Source: Ecdyonurus torrentis (Eukaryota > Arthropoda > Insecta > Ephemeroptera > Heptageniidae). From it: a stretch of 64,000 nucleotides of DNA. Both the position numbers and the translations under genes were made by a program. Positions within the stretch are counted from its first letter, which is position 1. Each line of letters opens with the position of its first letter. The stretch spans positions 24,411,550-24,475,549 of the forward strand of contig OX439135.1 of assembly GCA_949318235.1 (NCBI GenBank). Reading direction: 5' to 3'. The notes beneath the pieces are model-generated. The model saw only the letters and a program-made list of their open reading frames with translations, searched no databases and was not told where the DNA came from. Shown in pieces: positions 27,202 through 41,050 of this stretch.

Positions 27202-29277
27202 AACTTGCTAGGTGATTTTTTTTTTTAAAGTGGTTTGAACGAGGTTGTTAACAGTTGATTTTAAATTTATTTGAGGTTTGGCACTCACTTGATTTTAATT
27301 TAATCATTAAAAACTTTGCAATAACCAAGACTCGATCCACCGACCCTCGTCATGCAAAACCAGCACTCTACCGACTGTGCTATCAAGGCACTAGGAAATT
27401 AAACAGCAACTCATATAATATATATTGCTTTTTGTAAATATTTTCTAATCAAACGCCTTTCTCGCTTCTCAGGGAATATATTAATTAATTATAATGAAGT
27501 TCATACATATTAAGTACTCTATCGAAATACGTCATAATTGCCCCCAAAAAAGATTTAAGGGTCCCACCCCTGCAAATTGAAGTTTTCCGATTTAAACACA
27601 TAAAACGACTTTACTGGGGTAACTCGACTTGCTAAAGATGATGGTGACCACCAAACATGCCAAAATCCCCCCCCCCCCCCCAGACTGATTTAAGGGTGAC
27701 ACCCTTGCAAGTAAATGTTTCCCGATTTGAAAGCATTCAGCGACGTAAACGGGGTAACTAGACCTACCAAGGACGATGGTGACTACCAAACATGCTAAAA
27801 TTGGTCCCCAGACGGATTTAAGGGTCCCACCCCTGCAAATTAAAGTTTTCCGATTTGAACGCATTCAACAACGTTACCAGGATAAATTGACCTACCAAGG
27901 ACGATGGTGACTACCAAACATGTCAAAATGGCCCCCCAAGAATGATTTAAGGGTCCCACCCCTGCAAATTAAAGTTTTCCGATTTGAACGCATTCAACAA
28001 CGTTACCAGGATAAATTGACCTACCAAGGACGATGGTGACTACCAAACATGTCAAAATGGCCCCCCAAGAATGATTTAAGGGTCCCACCCCTGCAAATTA
28101 AAGTTTTCCGATTTGAACGCATTCAACAACGTTACCAGGATAACTTGACCTACCAAGGACGATGGTAACTGCCAAATATGCTAAAATTGGCCCCCAGACG
28201 GATTTAAGTTTCCCACCCCTGCAAATTAAGGTTTTCCGATTTGAACGCATTCAACGACGTTACCGGGATAACTTGACCTACCAAGGACGATGGTGACTAC
28301 CGAACATGTCAAAATTGCCCCCAAGAATGATTTAAGGGTCCCACCCCTGCAAATTAAAGTTTCCCGATTTGAAAGCATTCAACGACTTTACTGGGGTAAC
28401 TTGACCTACCAAGGACGATGGTGACTACCAAACATGCTAAAATTGACACCCAGACGGATTTAAGGGTCCCACCCCTGCAATTTGAAGTTTTCCGATTTGA
28501 ACACATTTAACAACTTTACTGGGGTAACTCGACTTTCTTAAGATGATGGTGACCACCAAACATGCCAAAATTGACCCCCAGACTGATTTAAGGGTGTCAC
28601 CCTTACAAGTAAATGTTTCCCGATTTGAAAGCATTCAACAACTTTACTGGGGTAGCTTGACCTACCAAGGACGATGGTGGCTACCAAGCATGCTAAAATT
28701 GACCCTCAGACGGATTTAAGGGTCCCACCCCTGCAAATGGAAGTTTTCCGATTTGAACGCATTCAACGAAGGTTAACAGGATAGCTCGACTTGTTAAAGA
28801 TAATAGTAATTACCAGAAATGATAAAGTTGACTCCCTGACCAATTTAAGGATCCCACCCCTGCACATTGAATTTCTTCAAATTTGACGCTTTTAACGACA
28901 TTAACGAGATAACTTGACTTCCCAAAGGCGATACTTGCCACCAAAAGTACTAAAATTGATCTCCTGACCAATTAAGGGTTGCCACTCCTGCAAATTGAAA
29001 TTTTCCGACTTTGACACTTTCAATGACAATATCGAGGTATTTTGACCCGCCAATGACGATGATGACCACCAAAAATGTTTAAAATTTGACCTCTGACCAT
29101 TGTAACGGTGTCACCATTGCAAGTTATAACACTCCAATTTTGACGCATTCAAACAAATTTTGTAAATTTTTAATTAAAAATATGAAAAATCTTTTTTGCA
29201 ACAACAAATTACTTTCAACAACGTTACCGGGGTAATTTGACCCACCAAAGACAATGATGACCACTAAAAATGTCAGA

Positions 29278-29318
<41 letters not shown>

Positions 29319-32300
29319 TTTTTTTTTTGTTTTTGTTTTGTTTTGTTTTGTTTTGTTTTGTTTTGTTTTGTTTTGTTTTGTTTCTCAGCTACTTTTCTTG
29401 AATATACTTTTACCCAAAATCCCTTTTCTTTAAATTTATTTTAGAATTTATATTTTATCAGAGTATGAAAATATTTCAGCTGTCCATTTTATAAATATTT
29501 TACGTATAGTATGTAAAAGAGTATTTCAAAATTTGAAAATGATTTTAATTACAATAAAATGAACGTGAAAAAGATAAAATATTTTACTTTCCTAGGTATA
29601 TTTTTACGCTCCGATTTATCAAATATATGCCACATTCTTTAGATAATGTAGATATAATAACACCTACAGATCCAGTAGTTAAAATTTGGCATCTATTTTC
29701 CAAGGAAAGAGGCATCGCTTTGGTGGGTAATTTTATGATTAACTGATAATTAATTATTCTCATTATTATTATTATTTTCTATTTGGGTATTTAAGCTTTG
29801 CCTATCAATTACTAAAAAAAATGTTAAAATAAAAGAAGCAACGTAGAAAATTAGACAAATTTAGCTTTATATAACAGCTTAGAAAAAAAGGCAGACATTG
29901 CAGACATAATAAGTAAACAAAAATTGAAATAGAATAATAATTCGTAGCAGAAGAATTTGTATTTTGTTTTTTATCGTTATTTTTTGAAAAAAAAATGGAA
30001 AAAAATTATAGCAATAAATAATCTACTATTAAAAGAGGAAAGAAAAAATACAGAAATAAAAAAAAAATATATATTTAAATCCTTGCAATCAAAAATACAA
30101 TAATGGAGCAAAAACAAACTACAAATTTAACCACTTAATTATAAAAAAATGTTAAATTTAAGCAAAACGCGCCACTCTTTGAGAAATTTTTTATTAAAAT
30201 TGATGCTATTTTGTTAAGGGCATTAGACTAGTTTTAGCCTATTTCTGACGTCATAAACAGTAATATTCACGCAAATTGCTTACTCTACAGTTTTTTCACG
30301 CTCTCTTATGGAGCCACATTTACATCCTGGTAAAAATTATCATCAGTTTTGTAGATCCCATTTTGTGTTTAATGGTTAAAAAGAACATGTTGGTTTATAT
30401 TTTCTATAACTGAATGGATTTTGGAAATAAATTTTGTTTCTTTGGTTTATTTTTTAAACAAATATATAAATAAGGTCCAAAATGCACCAACTAAAAAAAA
30501 AAAAAATTTAATTGTTATTAAATTTATATATTATAAACGAATATCTAAAACAAATTTGAGTAATTTTGAAGGAAATTAAGTTGTGATGTAAAACCTTAGA
30601 AAAAGATTAAAGAATCCATAAGTTACAATTAGAAATATACATATTAATAATAAAATTAAAAAAATAATAATAATATCAAAATATATGTATTACTAGTTCC
30701 AGTACGTTACTAAGATTTTATTGCCTGATTTTAAGTTTTGTTATGGTAAAATACTTTATGATCAGGGCCTACATTTTTTTAGTGATGTTGCAGCACTTGA
30801 TTATAATTTAAATTTTTTATTGAGTTAATAAACCAAAGTTAAAAATAATTCTTAAAATGAAAACCAAGTACAGCTCTGACCAAAAGTTTGAGAACGATTT
30901 GTGTATATGCAACCCACAATTACACTATGTTATCTTTATGAGAAAACGCTGCGACCGCCGCTGTCCCGTTCTTAAACTTTTGGCCAGAGCTGTACATAAT
31001 TAAAAAAATACCTACTTCTGAAAAATAGAACAAAATTGAAATCGTTATGCAATTAAGTAAATTGATAACTCATAAATGTCTTTAAGGAAAAATATTTTCT
31101 AAAGTAAAAAAAAAAAAAAGAAAAAAAAAAAAAAGAATATAAAATCAAAAAAAAAAAAAAAAAGATAACAAAACTAAAAAGAAAAAAACAAAAACAAAAA
31201 AACAAAACAGTGGATATAGCCACATAGCTGCAACTTGCAAGTTTTTTTAAGTAAAAGAATTCATTTTGAATTATATATTAACGTATTTTATGATTTTAGT
31301 TATGAGTTTTAAAACAATGCCAAACAAATATTTTAATTAATACAAATAGTTCTATAGGCGCTTTTAAGTGATCTGACCAGGGTCGTGAGATCCTGTGTTA
31401 TTGCCCTATACTAAAAACGAACCCTTAATGATGTAGTTCAAATTTTCACCGCAACAATCAACATGTAAAATGTAAGTGGCGCTGCGATCTGTGTGTGAAT
31501 TTTAAAATTCCCATACAGATTACAGCGCCACTTTTATACGTAATTTTGTATTCTTGCATTGTTGCGGCGAAAATTTGAATTACATCATTAAGGGATCGTT
31601 TTTTCAACAATAGCTTCCTATCCTGTTTATTTATCCAATGGATCTGACATAAAATATTTTCCTTAGTTTTAAATATTTATATGATTTGGTCCAGATTTGA
31701 TTATCCGATTTAAAGTAAAAAGGGTATTTATTCATGTATTATACATAATTTTTTTGTTTATGCTTTTTTATTGATCATTACACTAATGTAAGTATTTACT
31801 AATTTACAAAGATAAAATGTTAATAATACAATAGTGCGTAAAAATTTATAGTTTAATATTAAGAAACAACTAAAACAGAAAGAAATTAAAATCATAAAAG
31901 TAAAATACCTTGTTAAACCAAAATAAACTATTCAAAACTATGGACTTGCCGAAAAATCAGTATAAAAATTAATATTGTTCATTGACATACTCAAGAACAT
32001 TTAAAAATAACACCAAGGGTATCAAATAAAAGCATTGATTTATTATTCCTAAAACAAAATCCAAAGGAGAGAAAATTAAAAATATACAAATAATTAAAAA
32101 TTGAAAAACGGTTTAACGTAGTACGTGACCAATTTGGACCGGAAATCGCTAAAAGAAGAACTATATTTTCAAAAAAAAAAAATTATAATAATAATAATAA
32201 AAAAATTAAAACAAAATTTAATATTTATTTCCCACAAACAAACAATAATAAAATTTTTAAATAAAATCGAGTAAATTTAAATTTAGTTTTTATGTTCCGA

Positions 32301-35300
32301 AAAAAGTTTTTATAAATTTTTAAGTTTTAGAAAATTTCTAATTTGACTAAAATTTGTCGCAAAAATTTGAATTTCCACATTTACATGTTTATAGAAAAAT
32401 AATAATCAAAGCAAATTGCACATTGCAGTTTTACCTTATTAAATACATCTTCATACATAAAGCAGTATAGAAACATTCAAGTAAACAAATAAAAAAGCCT
32501 TACATCATTTATTTTAACTTTCAAAATAAAGCAAAAATTAAACATCTTAAGGGGGGTAGTTGACCGACTGATATCTCGCAAACTAGGACGGTTTCGCATA
32601 ATAATAATAACACAAAGTAAAGAAGAAATGTTACTTAAAAATTTAATTATGTCAAACATGTGAAAACACGATCAAATATTTTAGTTATTACACTTTAAAG
32701 ATAACATGTAAATGTGGAAATTTAAATTTGAGCAGGAAATTTTAGTCAAATTAGAAACGTTTTTACAATTAAAAATATCATTAAAATCTTTTTTGATATA
32801 AAAGAATTTATTTTAAATTTAACTTGATTTTATTTGAAAATTATAGTGTTTGTTTTATTGGAATTAAATCATGTACAAAAAATTATTGGGAAAATATAGT
32901 TCTTCTTTTAGCGATTTCCGGTCCAAATCGGTCCCCCACCACCTTAAAACAGAAGATGACTGTTATCGATATAGAAAAAAAAAAAAAAAAAAAAAACGAA
33001 AATATTATTCGTATTGAAAAACTTTGTAGAATAGAAACCAAAAATTATATTTGATTAGTATAAAATAACATGTTTATTTTATTTTTTTTTTCTTCAAGTT
33101 TTTTAAAGAATATTAAATCAAATAACTAACCAACCAATCAATTAACTTGTTAAACCAAAAGAAACTATATTCAAAACGACAGCAGAAAACATATTGAACA
33201 ATCGTTATGAAAATAATAATGATCATTGACATACGTAAAAACTATATACCAAACAAAAAATACACGTCATTATAATAACAACGTTATCCTTTAATCAATA
33301 AAAAAATCGAAACTTAAAAATTAAAAACCCAGTTATTTAACGGAAAAAAAATACAAATAACATGCAGTACTGAAAAAACAAAGGAGACAAATCGAAAACA
33401 AACAAATAAAATTGATAATAATAGTTTAAAATATTACATTTTTAAAAAGATGTATTATATTAAATTGCATTTACATATAGTCACTAAAGATGAGCTTACA
33501 GTATATAATAAACAAGTTAATAAAAAGTAAATTTCTAAGTGTAGTTAAAGCAAATAAACTATAGTGTCATGCATAAAAATCAGTATCAAACCAAGAGACC
33601 AATCCTAAAAAGTGACGAGTCCTTATTATTAAAGTTTCAGTTGTGTTTTGAAAATTGTGTTGTAAAACAAAGAAAAGTGTTGTAAAGAAAATAAGATCCA
33701 GCTTAATAATAACAAGTAACTTTATTAAGGCGTTGTTAGGGCTGCACAGCCCTATTTTACAAAACCTTTACGCCAAAATTACATGAGAAAATGACATAAG
33801 TAAAAAAATAAATACAACAATGCGATAAGTATGCAGAAACAACGTTTCCTGAAACAATAGGGAAGTTCGTGCTAGTTTTTGTACGTAATTATTTTCTATA
33901 TATAGGAAACACCTATCACCGCCACCAAAGCCATGCTGCCATAAACTTGCTGCCATGCCCCCCCCCCCCCCCCCGGGCCGATGCAGCCCCCACCGCCGCC
34001 GAAGTCCTCCGCCGCCGCAAGAACCGGCGCACACAAAACTTATTACCGGCCCGGAACCGGCGCGCACAAAAATTATAACCGGCTCGGAACCGGCGCACAC
34101 AAAACTTATTACCGGCCCGGGACCGGCGCGCACAAAAATTATAACCGGCTCGGAACCGGCGCGCACGAAATTTATAACCGGCCCGGAAAACTTTGATACC
34201 TTGCGGCGGCGGAGGACTTCGGCGGCGGTGGGGGCTGCATCGGCCCGGGGGGGGGGGGGGGGGGGCATGGCAGCAAGTTTATGGCAGCATGGCTTTGGTG
34301 GCGGTGATAGGTGTTTCCTATATATAGAAAATAATTACGTACAAAAACTAGCACGAACTTCCCTATTGTTTCAGGAAACGTTGTTTCTGCATACTTATCG
34401 CATTGTTGTATTTATTTTTTTACTTATGTCATTTTCTCATGTAATTTTGGCGTAAAGGTTTTGTAAAATAGGGCTGTGCAGCCCTAACAACGCCTTAATA
34501 AAGTTACTTGTTATTATTAAGCTGGATCTTATTTTCTTTACAACACTTTTCTTTGTTTTACAACACAATTTTCAAAACACAACTGAAACTTTAATAATAA
34601 GGACTCGTCACTTTTTAGGATTGGTCTCTTGGTTTGATACTGATTTTTATGCATGACACTATAGTTTATTTGCTTTAACTACACTTAGAAATTTACTTTT
34701 TATTAACTTGTTTATTATATACTGTAAGCTCATCTTTAGTGACTATATGTAAATGCAATTTAATATAATACATCTTTTTAAAAATGTAATATTTTAAACT
34801 ATTATTATCAATTTTATTTGTTTGTTTTCGATTTGTCTCCTTTGTTTTTTCAGTACTGCATGTTATTTGTATTTTTTTTCCGTTAAATAACTGGGTTTTT
34901 AATTTTTAAGTTTTGATTTTTTTATTGATTAAAGGATAACGTTGTTATTATAATGACGTGTATTTTTTGTTTGGTATATAGTTTTTACGTATGTCAATGA
35001 TCATTATTATTTTCATAACGATTGTTCAATATGTTTTCTGCTGTCGTTTTGAATATAGTTTCTTTTGGTTTAACAAGTTAATTGATTGGTTGGTTAGTTA
35101 TTTGATTTAATATTCTTTAAAAAACTTGAAGAAAAAAAAAATAAAATAAACATGTTATTTTATACTAATCAAATATAATTTTTGGTTTCTATTCTACAAA
35201 GTTTTTCAATACGAATAATATTTTCGTTTTTTTTTTTTTTTTTTTTTCTATATCGATAACAGTCATCTTCTGTTTTAAGGTGGTGGGGGACCGATTTGGA

Positions 35301-38300
35301 CCGGAAATCGCTAAAAGAAGAACTATATTTTCCCAATAATTTTTTGTACATGATTTAATTCCAATAAAACAAACACTATAATTTTCAAATAAAATCAAGT
35401 TAAATTTAAAATAAATTCTTTTATATCAAAAAAGATTTTAATGATATTTTTAATTGTAAAAACGTTTCTAATTTGACTAAAATTTCCTGCTCAAATTTAA
35501 ATTTCCACATTTACATGTTATCTTTAAAGTGTAATAACTAAAATATTTGATCGTGTTTTCACATGTTTGACATAATTAAATTTTTAAGTAACATTTCTTC
35601 TTTACTTTGTGTTATTATTATTATGCGAAACCGTCCTAGTTTGCGAGATATCAGTCGGTCAACTACCCCCCTTAAGATGTTTAATTTTTGCTTTATTTTG
35701 AAAGTTAAAATAAATGATGTAAGGCTTTTTTATTTGTTTACTTGAATGTTTCTATACTGCTTTATGTATGAAGATGTATTTAATAAGGTAAAACTGCAAT
35801 GTGCAATTTGCTTTGATTATTATTTTTCTATAAACATGTAAATGTGGAAATTCAAATTTTTGCGACAAATTTTAGTCAAATTAGAAATTTTCTAAAACTT
35901 AAAAATTTATAAAAACTTTTTTCGGAACATAAAAACTAAATTTAAATTTACTCGATTTTATTTAAAAATTTTATTATTGTTTGTTTGTGGGAAATAAATA
36001 TTAAATTTTGTTTTAATTTTTTTATTATTATTATTATAATTTTTTTTTTTTGAAAATATAGTTCTTCTTTTAGCGATTTCCGGTCCAAATTGGTCACGTA
36101 CTACGTTAAACCGTTTTTCAATTTTTAATTATTTGTATATTTTTAATTTTCTCTCCTTTGGATTTTGTTTTAGGAATAATAAATCAATGCTTTTATTTGA
36201 TACCCTTGGTGTTATTTTTAAATGTTCTTGAGTATGTCAATGAACAATATTAATTTTTATACTGATTTTTCGGCAAGTCCATAGTTTTGAATAGTTTATT
36301 TTGGTTTAACAAGGTATTTTACTTTTATGATTTTAATTTCTTTCTGTTTTAGTTGTTTCTTAATATTAAACTATAAATTTTTACGCACTATTGTATTATT
36401 AACATTTTATCTTTGTAAATTAGTAAATACTTACATTAGTGTAATGATCAATAAAAAAGCATAAACAAAAAAATTATGTATAATACATGAATAAATACCC
36501 TTTTTACTTTAAATCGGATAATCAAATCTGGACCAAATCATATAAATATTTAAAACTAAGGAAAATATTTTATGTCAGATCCATTGGATAAATAAACAGG
36601 ATAGGAAGCTATTGTTGAAAAAACGATCCCTTAATGATGTAATTCAAATTTTCGCCGCAACAATGCAAGAATACAAAATTACGTATAAAAGTGGCGCTGT
36701 AATCTGTATGGGAATTTTAAAATTCACACACAGATCGCAGCGCCACTTACATTTTACATGTTGATTGTTGCGGTGAAAATTTGAACTACATCATTAAGGG
36801 TTCGTTTTTAGTATAGGGCAATAACACAGGATCTCACGACCCTGGTCAGATCACTTAAAAGCGCCTATAGAACTATTTGTATTAATTAAAATATTTGTTT
36901 GGCATTGTTTTAAAACTCATAACTAAAATCATAAAATACGTTAATATATAATTCAAAATGAATTCTTTTACTTAAAAAAACTTGCAAGTTGCAGCTATGT
37001 GGCTATATCCACTGTTTTGTTTTTTTGTTTTTGTTTTTTTCTTTTTAGTTTTGTTATCTTTTTTTTTTTTTTTTTGATTTTATATTCTTTTTTTTTTTTT
37101 TCTTTTTTTTTTTTTTACTTTAGAAAATATTTTTCCTTAAAGACATTTATGAGTTATCAATTTACTTAATTGCATAACGATTTCAATTTTGTTCTATTTT
37201 TCAGAAGTAGGTATTTTTTTAATTATGTACAGCTCTGGCCAAAAGTTTAAGAACGGGACAGCGGCGGTCGCAGCGTTTTCTCATAAAGATAACATAGTGT
37301 AATTGTGGGTTGCATATACACAAATCGTTCTCAAACTTTTGGTCAGAGCTGTACTTGGTTTTCATTTTAAGAATTATTTTTAACTTTGGTTTATTAACTC
37401 AATAAAAAATTTAAATTATAATCAAGTGCTGCAACATCACTAAAAAAATGTAGGCCCTGATCATAAAGTATTTTACCATAACAAAACTTAAAATCAGGCA
37501 ATAAAATCTGAGTAACGTACTGGAACTAGTAATACATATATTTTGATATTATTATTATTTTTTTAATTTTATTATTAATATGTATATTTCTAATTGTAAC
37601 TTATGGATTCTTTAATCTTTTTCTAAGGTTTTACATCACAACTTAATTTCCTTCAAAATTACTCAAATTTGTTTTAGATATTCGTTTATAATATATAAAT
37701 TTAATAACAATTAAATTTTTTTTTTTTTTAGTTGGTGCATTTTGGACCTTATTTATATATTTGTTTAAAAAATAAACCAAAGAAACAAAATTTATTTCCA
37801 AAATCCATTCAGTTATAGAAAATATAAACCAACATGTTCTTTTTAACCATTAAACACAAAATGGGATCTACAAAACTGATGATAATTTTTACCAGGATGT
37901 AAATGTGGCTCCATAAGAGAGCGTGAAAAAACTGTAGAGTAAGCAATTTGCGTGAATATTACTGTTTATGACGTCAGAAATAGGCTAAAACTAGTCTAAT
38001 GCCCTTAACAAAATAGCATCAATTTTAATAAAAAATTTCTCAAAGAGTGGCGCGTTTTGCTTAAATTTAACATTTTTTTATAATTAAGTGGTTAAATTTG
38101 TAGTTTGTTTTTGCTCCATTATTGTATTTTTGATTGCAAGGATTTAAATATATATTTTTTTTTTATTTCTGTATTTTTTCTTTCCTCTTTTAATAGTAGA
38201 TTATTTATTGCTATAATTTTTTTCCATTTTTTTTTCAAAAAATAACGATAAAAAACAAAATACAAATTCTTCTGCTACGAATTATTATTCTATTTCAATT

Positions 38301-41015
38301 TTTGTTTACTTATTATGTCTGCAATGTCTGCCTTCTTTTCTAAGCTGTTATATAAAGCTAAATTTGTCTAATTTTCTACGTTGCTTCTTTTATTTTAACA
38401 TTTTTTTTAGTAATTGATAGGCAAAGCTTAAATACCCAAATAGAAAATAATAATAATAATGAGAATAATTAATTATCAGTTAATCATAAAATTACCCACC
38501 AAAGCGATGCCTCTTTCCTTGGAAAATAGATGCCAAATTTTAACTACTGGATCTGTAGGTGTTATTATATCTACATTATCTAAAGAATGTGGCATATATT
38601 TGATAAATCGGAGCGTAAAAATATACCTAGGAAAGTAAAATATTTTATCTTTTTCACGTTCATTTTATTGTAATTAAAATCATTTTCAAATTTTGAAATA
38701 CTCTTTTACATACTATACGTAAAATATTTATAAAATGGACAGCTGAAATATTTTCATACTCTGATAAAATATAAATTCTAAAATAAATTTAAAGAAAAGG
38801 GATTTTGCGTAAAAGTATATTCAAGAAAAGTAGCTGAGAAACAAAACAAAACAAAACAAAACAAAACAAAACAAAACAAAACAAAACAAAACAAAAACAA
38901 AAAAAAAACAAAAAAAAAAAAAAAAAAAAAAAAAAAGATCTGACATTTTTAGTGGTCATCATTGTCTTTGGTGGGTCAAATTACCCCGGTAACGTTGTTG
39001 AAAGTAATTTGTTGTTGCAAAAAAGATTTTTCATATTTTTAATTAAAAATTTACAAAATTTGTTTGAATGCGTCAAAATTGGAGTGTTATAACTTGCAAT
39101 GGTGACACCGTTACAATGGTCAGAGGTCAAATTTTAAACATTTTTGGTGGTCATCATCGTCATTGGCGGGTCAAAATACCTCGATATTGTCATTGAAAGT
39201 GTCAAAGTCGGAAAATTTCAATTTGCAGGAGTGGCAACCCTTAATTGGTCAGGAGATCAATTTTAGTACTTTTGGTGGCAAGTATCGCCTTTGGGAAGTC
39301 AAGTTATCTCGTTAATGTCGTTAAAAGCGTCAAATTTGAAGAAATTCAATGTGCAGGGGTGGGATCCTTAAATTGGTCAGGGAGTCAACTTTATCATTTC
39401 TGGTAATTACTATTATCTTTAACAAGTCGAGCTATCCTGTTAACCTTCGTTGAATGCGTTCAAATCGGAAAACTTCCATTTGCAGGGGTGGGACCCTTAA
39501 ATCCGTCTGAGGGTCAATTTTAGCATGCTTGGTAGCCACCATCGTCCTTGGTAGGTCAAGCTACCCCAGTAAAGTTGTTGAATGCTTTCAAATCGGGAAA
39601 CATTTACTTGTAAGGGTGACACCCTTAAATCAGTCTGGGGGTCAATTTTGGCATGTTTGGTGGTCACCATCATCTTAAGAAAGTCGAGTTACCCCAGTAA
39701 AGTTGTTAAATGTGTTCAAATCGGAAAACTTCAAATTGCAGGGGTGGGACCCTTAAATCCGTCTGGGTGTCAATTTTAGCATGTTTGGTAGTCACCATCG
39801 TCCTTGGTAGGTCAAGTTACCCCAGTAAAGTCGTTGAATGCTTTCAAATCGGGAAACTTTAATTTGCAGGGGTGGGACCCTTAAATCATTCTTGGGGGCA
39901 ATTTTGACATGTTCGGTAGTCACCATCGTCCTTGGTAGGTCAAGTTATCCCGGTAACGTCGTTGAATGCGTTCAAATCGGAAAACCTTAATTTGCAGGGG
40001 TGGGAAACTTAAATCCGTCTGGGGGCCAATTTTAGCATATTTGGCAGTTACCATCGTCCTTGGTAGGTCAAGTTATCCTGGTAACGTTGTTGAATGCGTT
40101 CAAATCGGAAAACTTTAATTTGCAGGGGTGGGACCCTTAAATCATTCTTGGGGGGCCATTTTGACATGTTTGGTAGTCACCATCGTCCTTGGTAGGTCAA
40201 TTTATCCTGGTAACGTTGTTGAATGCGTTCAAATCGGAAAACTTTAATTTGCAGGGGTGGGACCCTTAAATCATTCTTGGGGGGCCATTTTGACATGTTT
40301 GGTAGTCACCATCGTCCTTGGTAGGTCAATTTATCCTGGTAACGTTGTTGAATGCGTTCAAATCGGAAAACTTTAATTTGCAGGGGTGGGACCCTTAAAT
40401 CCGTCTGGGGACCAATTTTAGCATGTTTGGTAGTCACCATCGTCCTTGGTAGGTCTAGTTACCCCGTTTACGTCGCTGAATGCTTTCAAATCGGGAAACA
40501 TTTACTTGCAAGGGTGTCACCCTTAAATCAGTCTGGGGGGGGGGGGGGGGATTTTGGCATGTTTGGTGGTCACCATCATCTTTAGCAAGTCGAGTTACCC
40601 CAGTAAAGTCGTTTTATGTGTTTAAATCGGAAAACTTCAATTTGCAGGGGTGGGACCCTTAAATCTTTTTTGGGGGCAATTATGACGTATTTCGATAGAG
40701 TACTTAATATGTATGAACTTCATTATAATTAATTAATATATTCCCTGAGAAGCGAGAAAGGCGTTTGATTAGAAAATATTTACAAAAAGCAATATATATT
40801 ATATGAGTTGCTGTTTAATTTCCTAGTGCCTTGATAGCACAGTCGGTAGAGTGCTGGTTTTGCATGACGAGGGTCGGTGGATCGAGTCTTGGTTATTGCA
40901 AAGTTTTTAATGATTAAATTAAAATCAAGTGAGTGCCAAACCTCAAATAAATTTAAAATCAACTGTTAACAACCTCGTTCAAACCACTTTAAAAAAAAAA
41001 ATCACCTAGCAAGTT

Positions 41016-41050
<35 letters not shown>

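Noticed and set aside
27592..28634. Open frames of 60-90 codons in the tandem arrays
   Set aside because: Repeat-derived and mirrored in the right arm; each frame follows the 128-bp unit and has no conserved domain.
27552..29279. CRISPR-like array
   Set aside because: Units of about 128 bp are repeats throughout, with no constant-repeat/variable-spacer pattern, and the setting is a eukaryotic intron.
33768..34455. Open frames of up to 166 codons on both strands across the palindrome centre
   Set aside because: They arise from the stop-poor GC-rich 33-bp repeats and CCG-rich flanks, and the two strands encode mirror versions. No start context or protein family supports them.
40828..40900. 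Functional tRNA gene
   Set aside because: The B box and stems deviate, and the unit continues into a shared SINE tail also found at 5717-5840. It is treated as a SINE.
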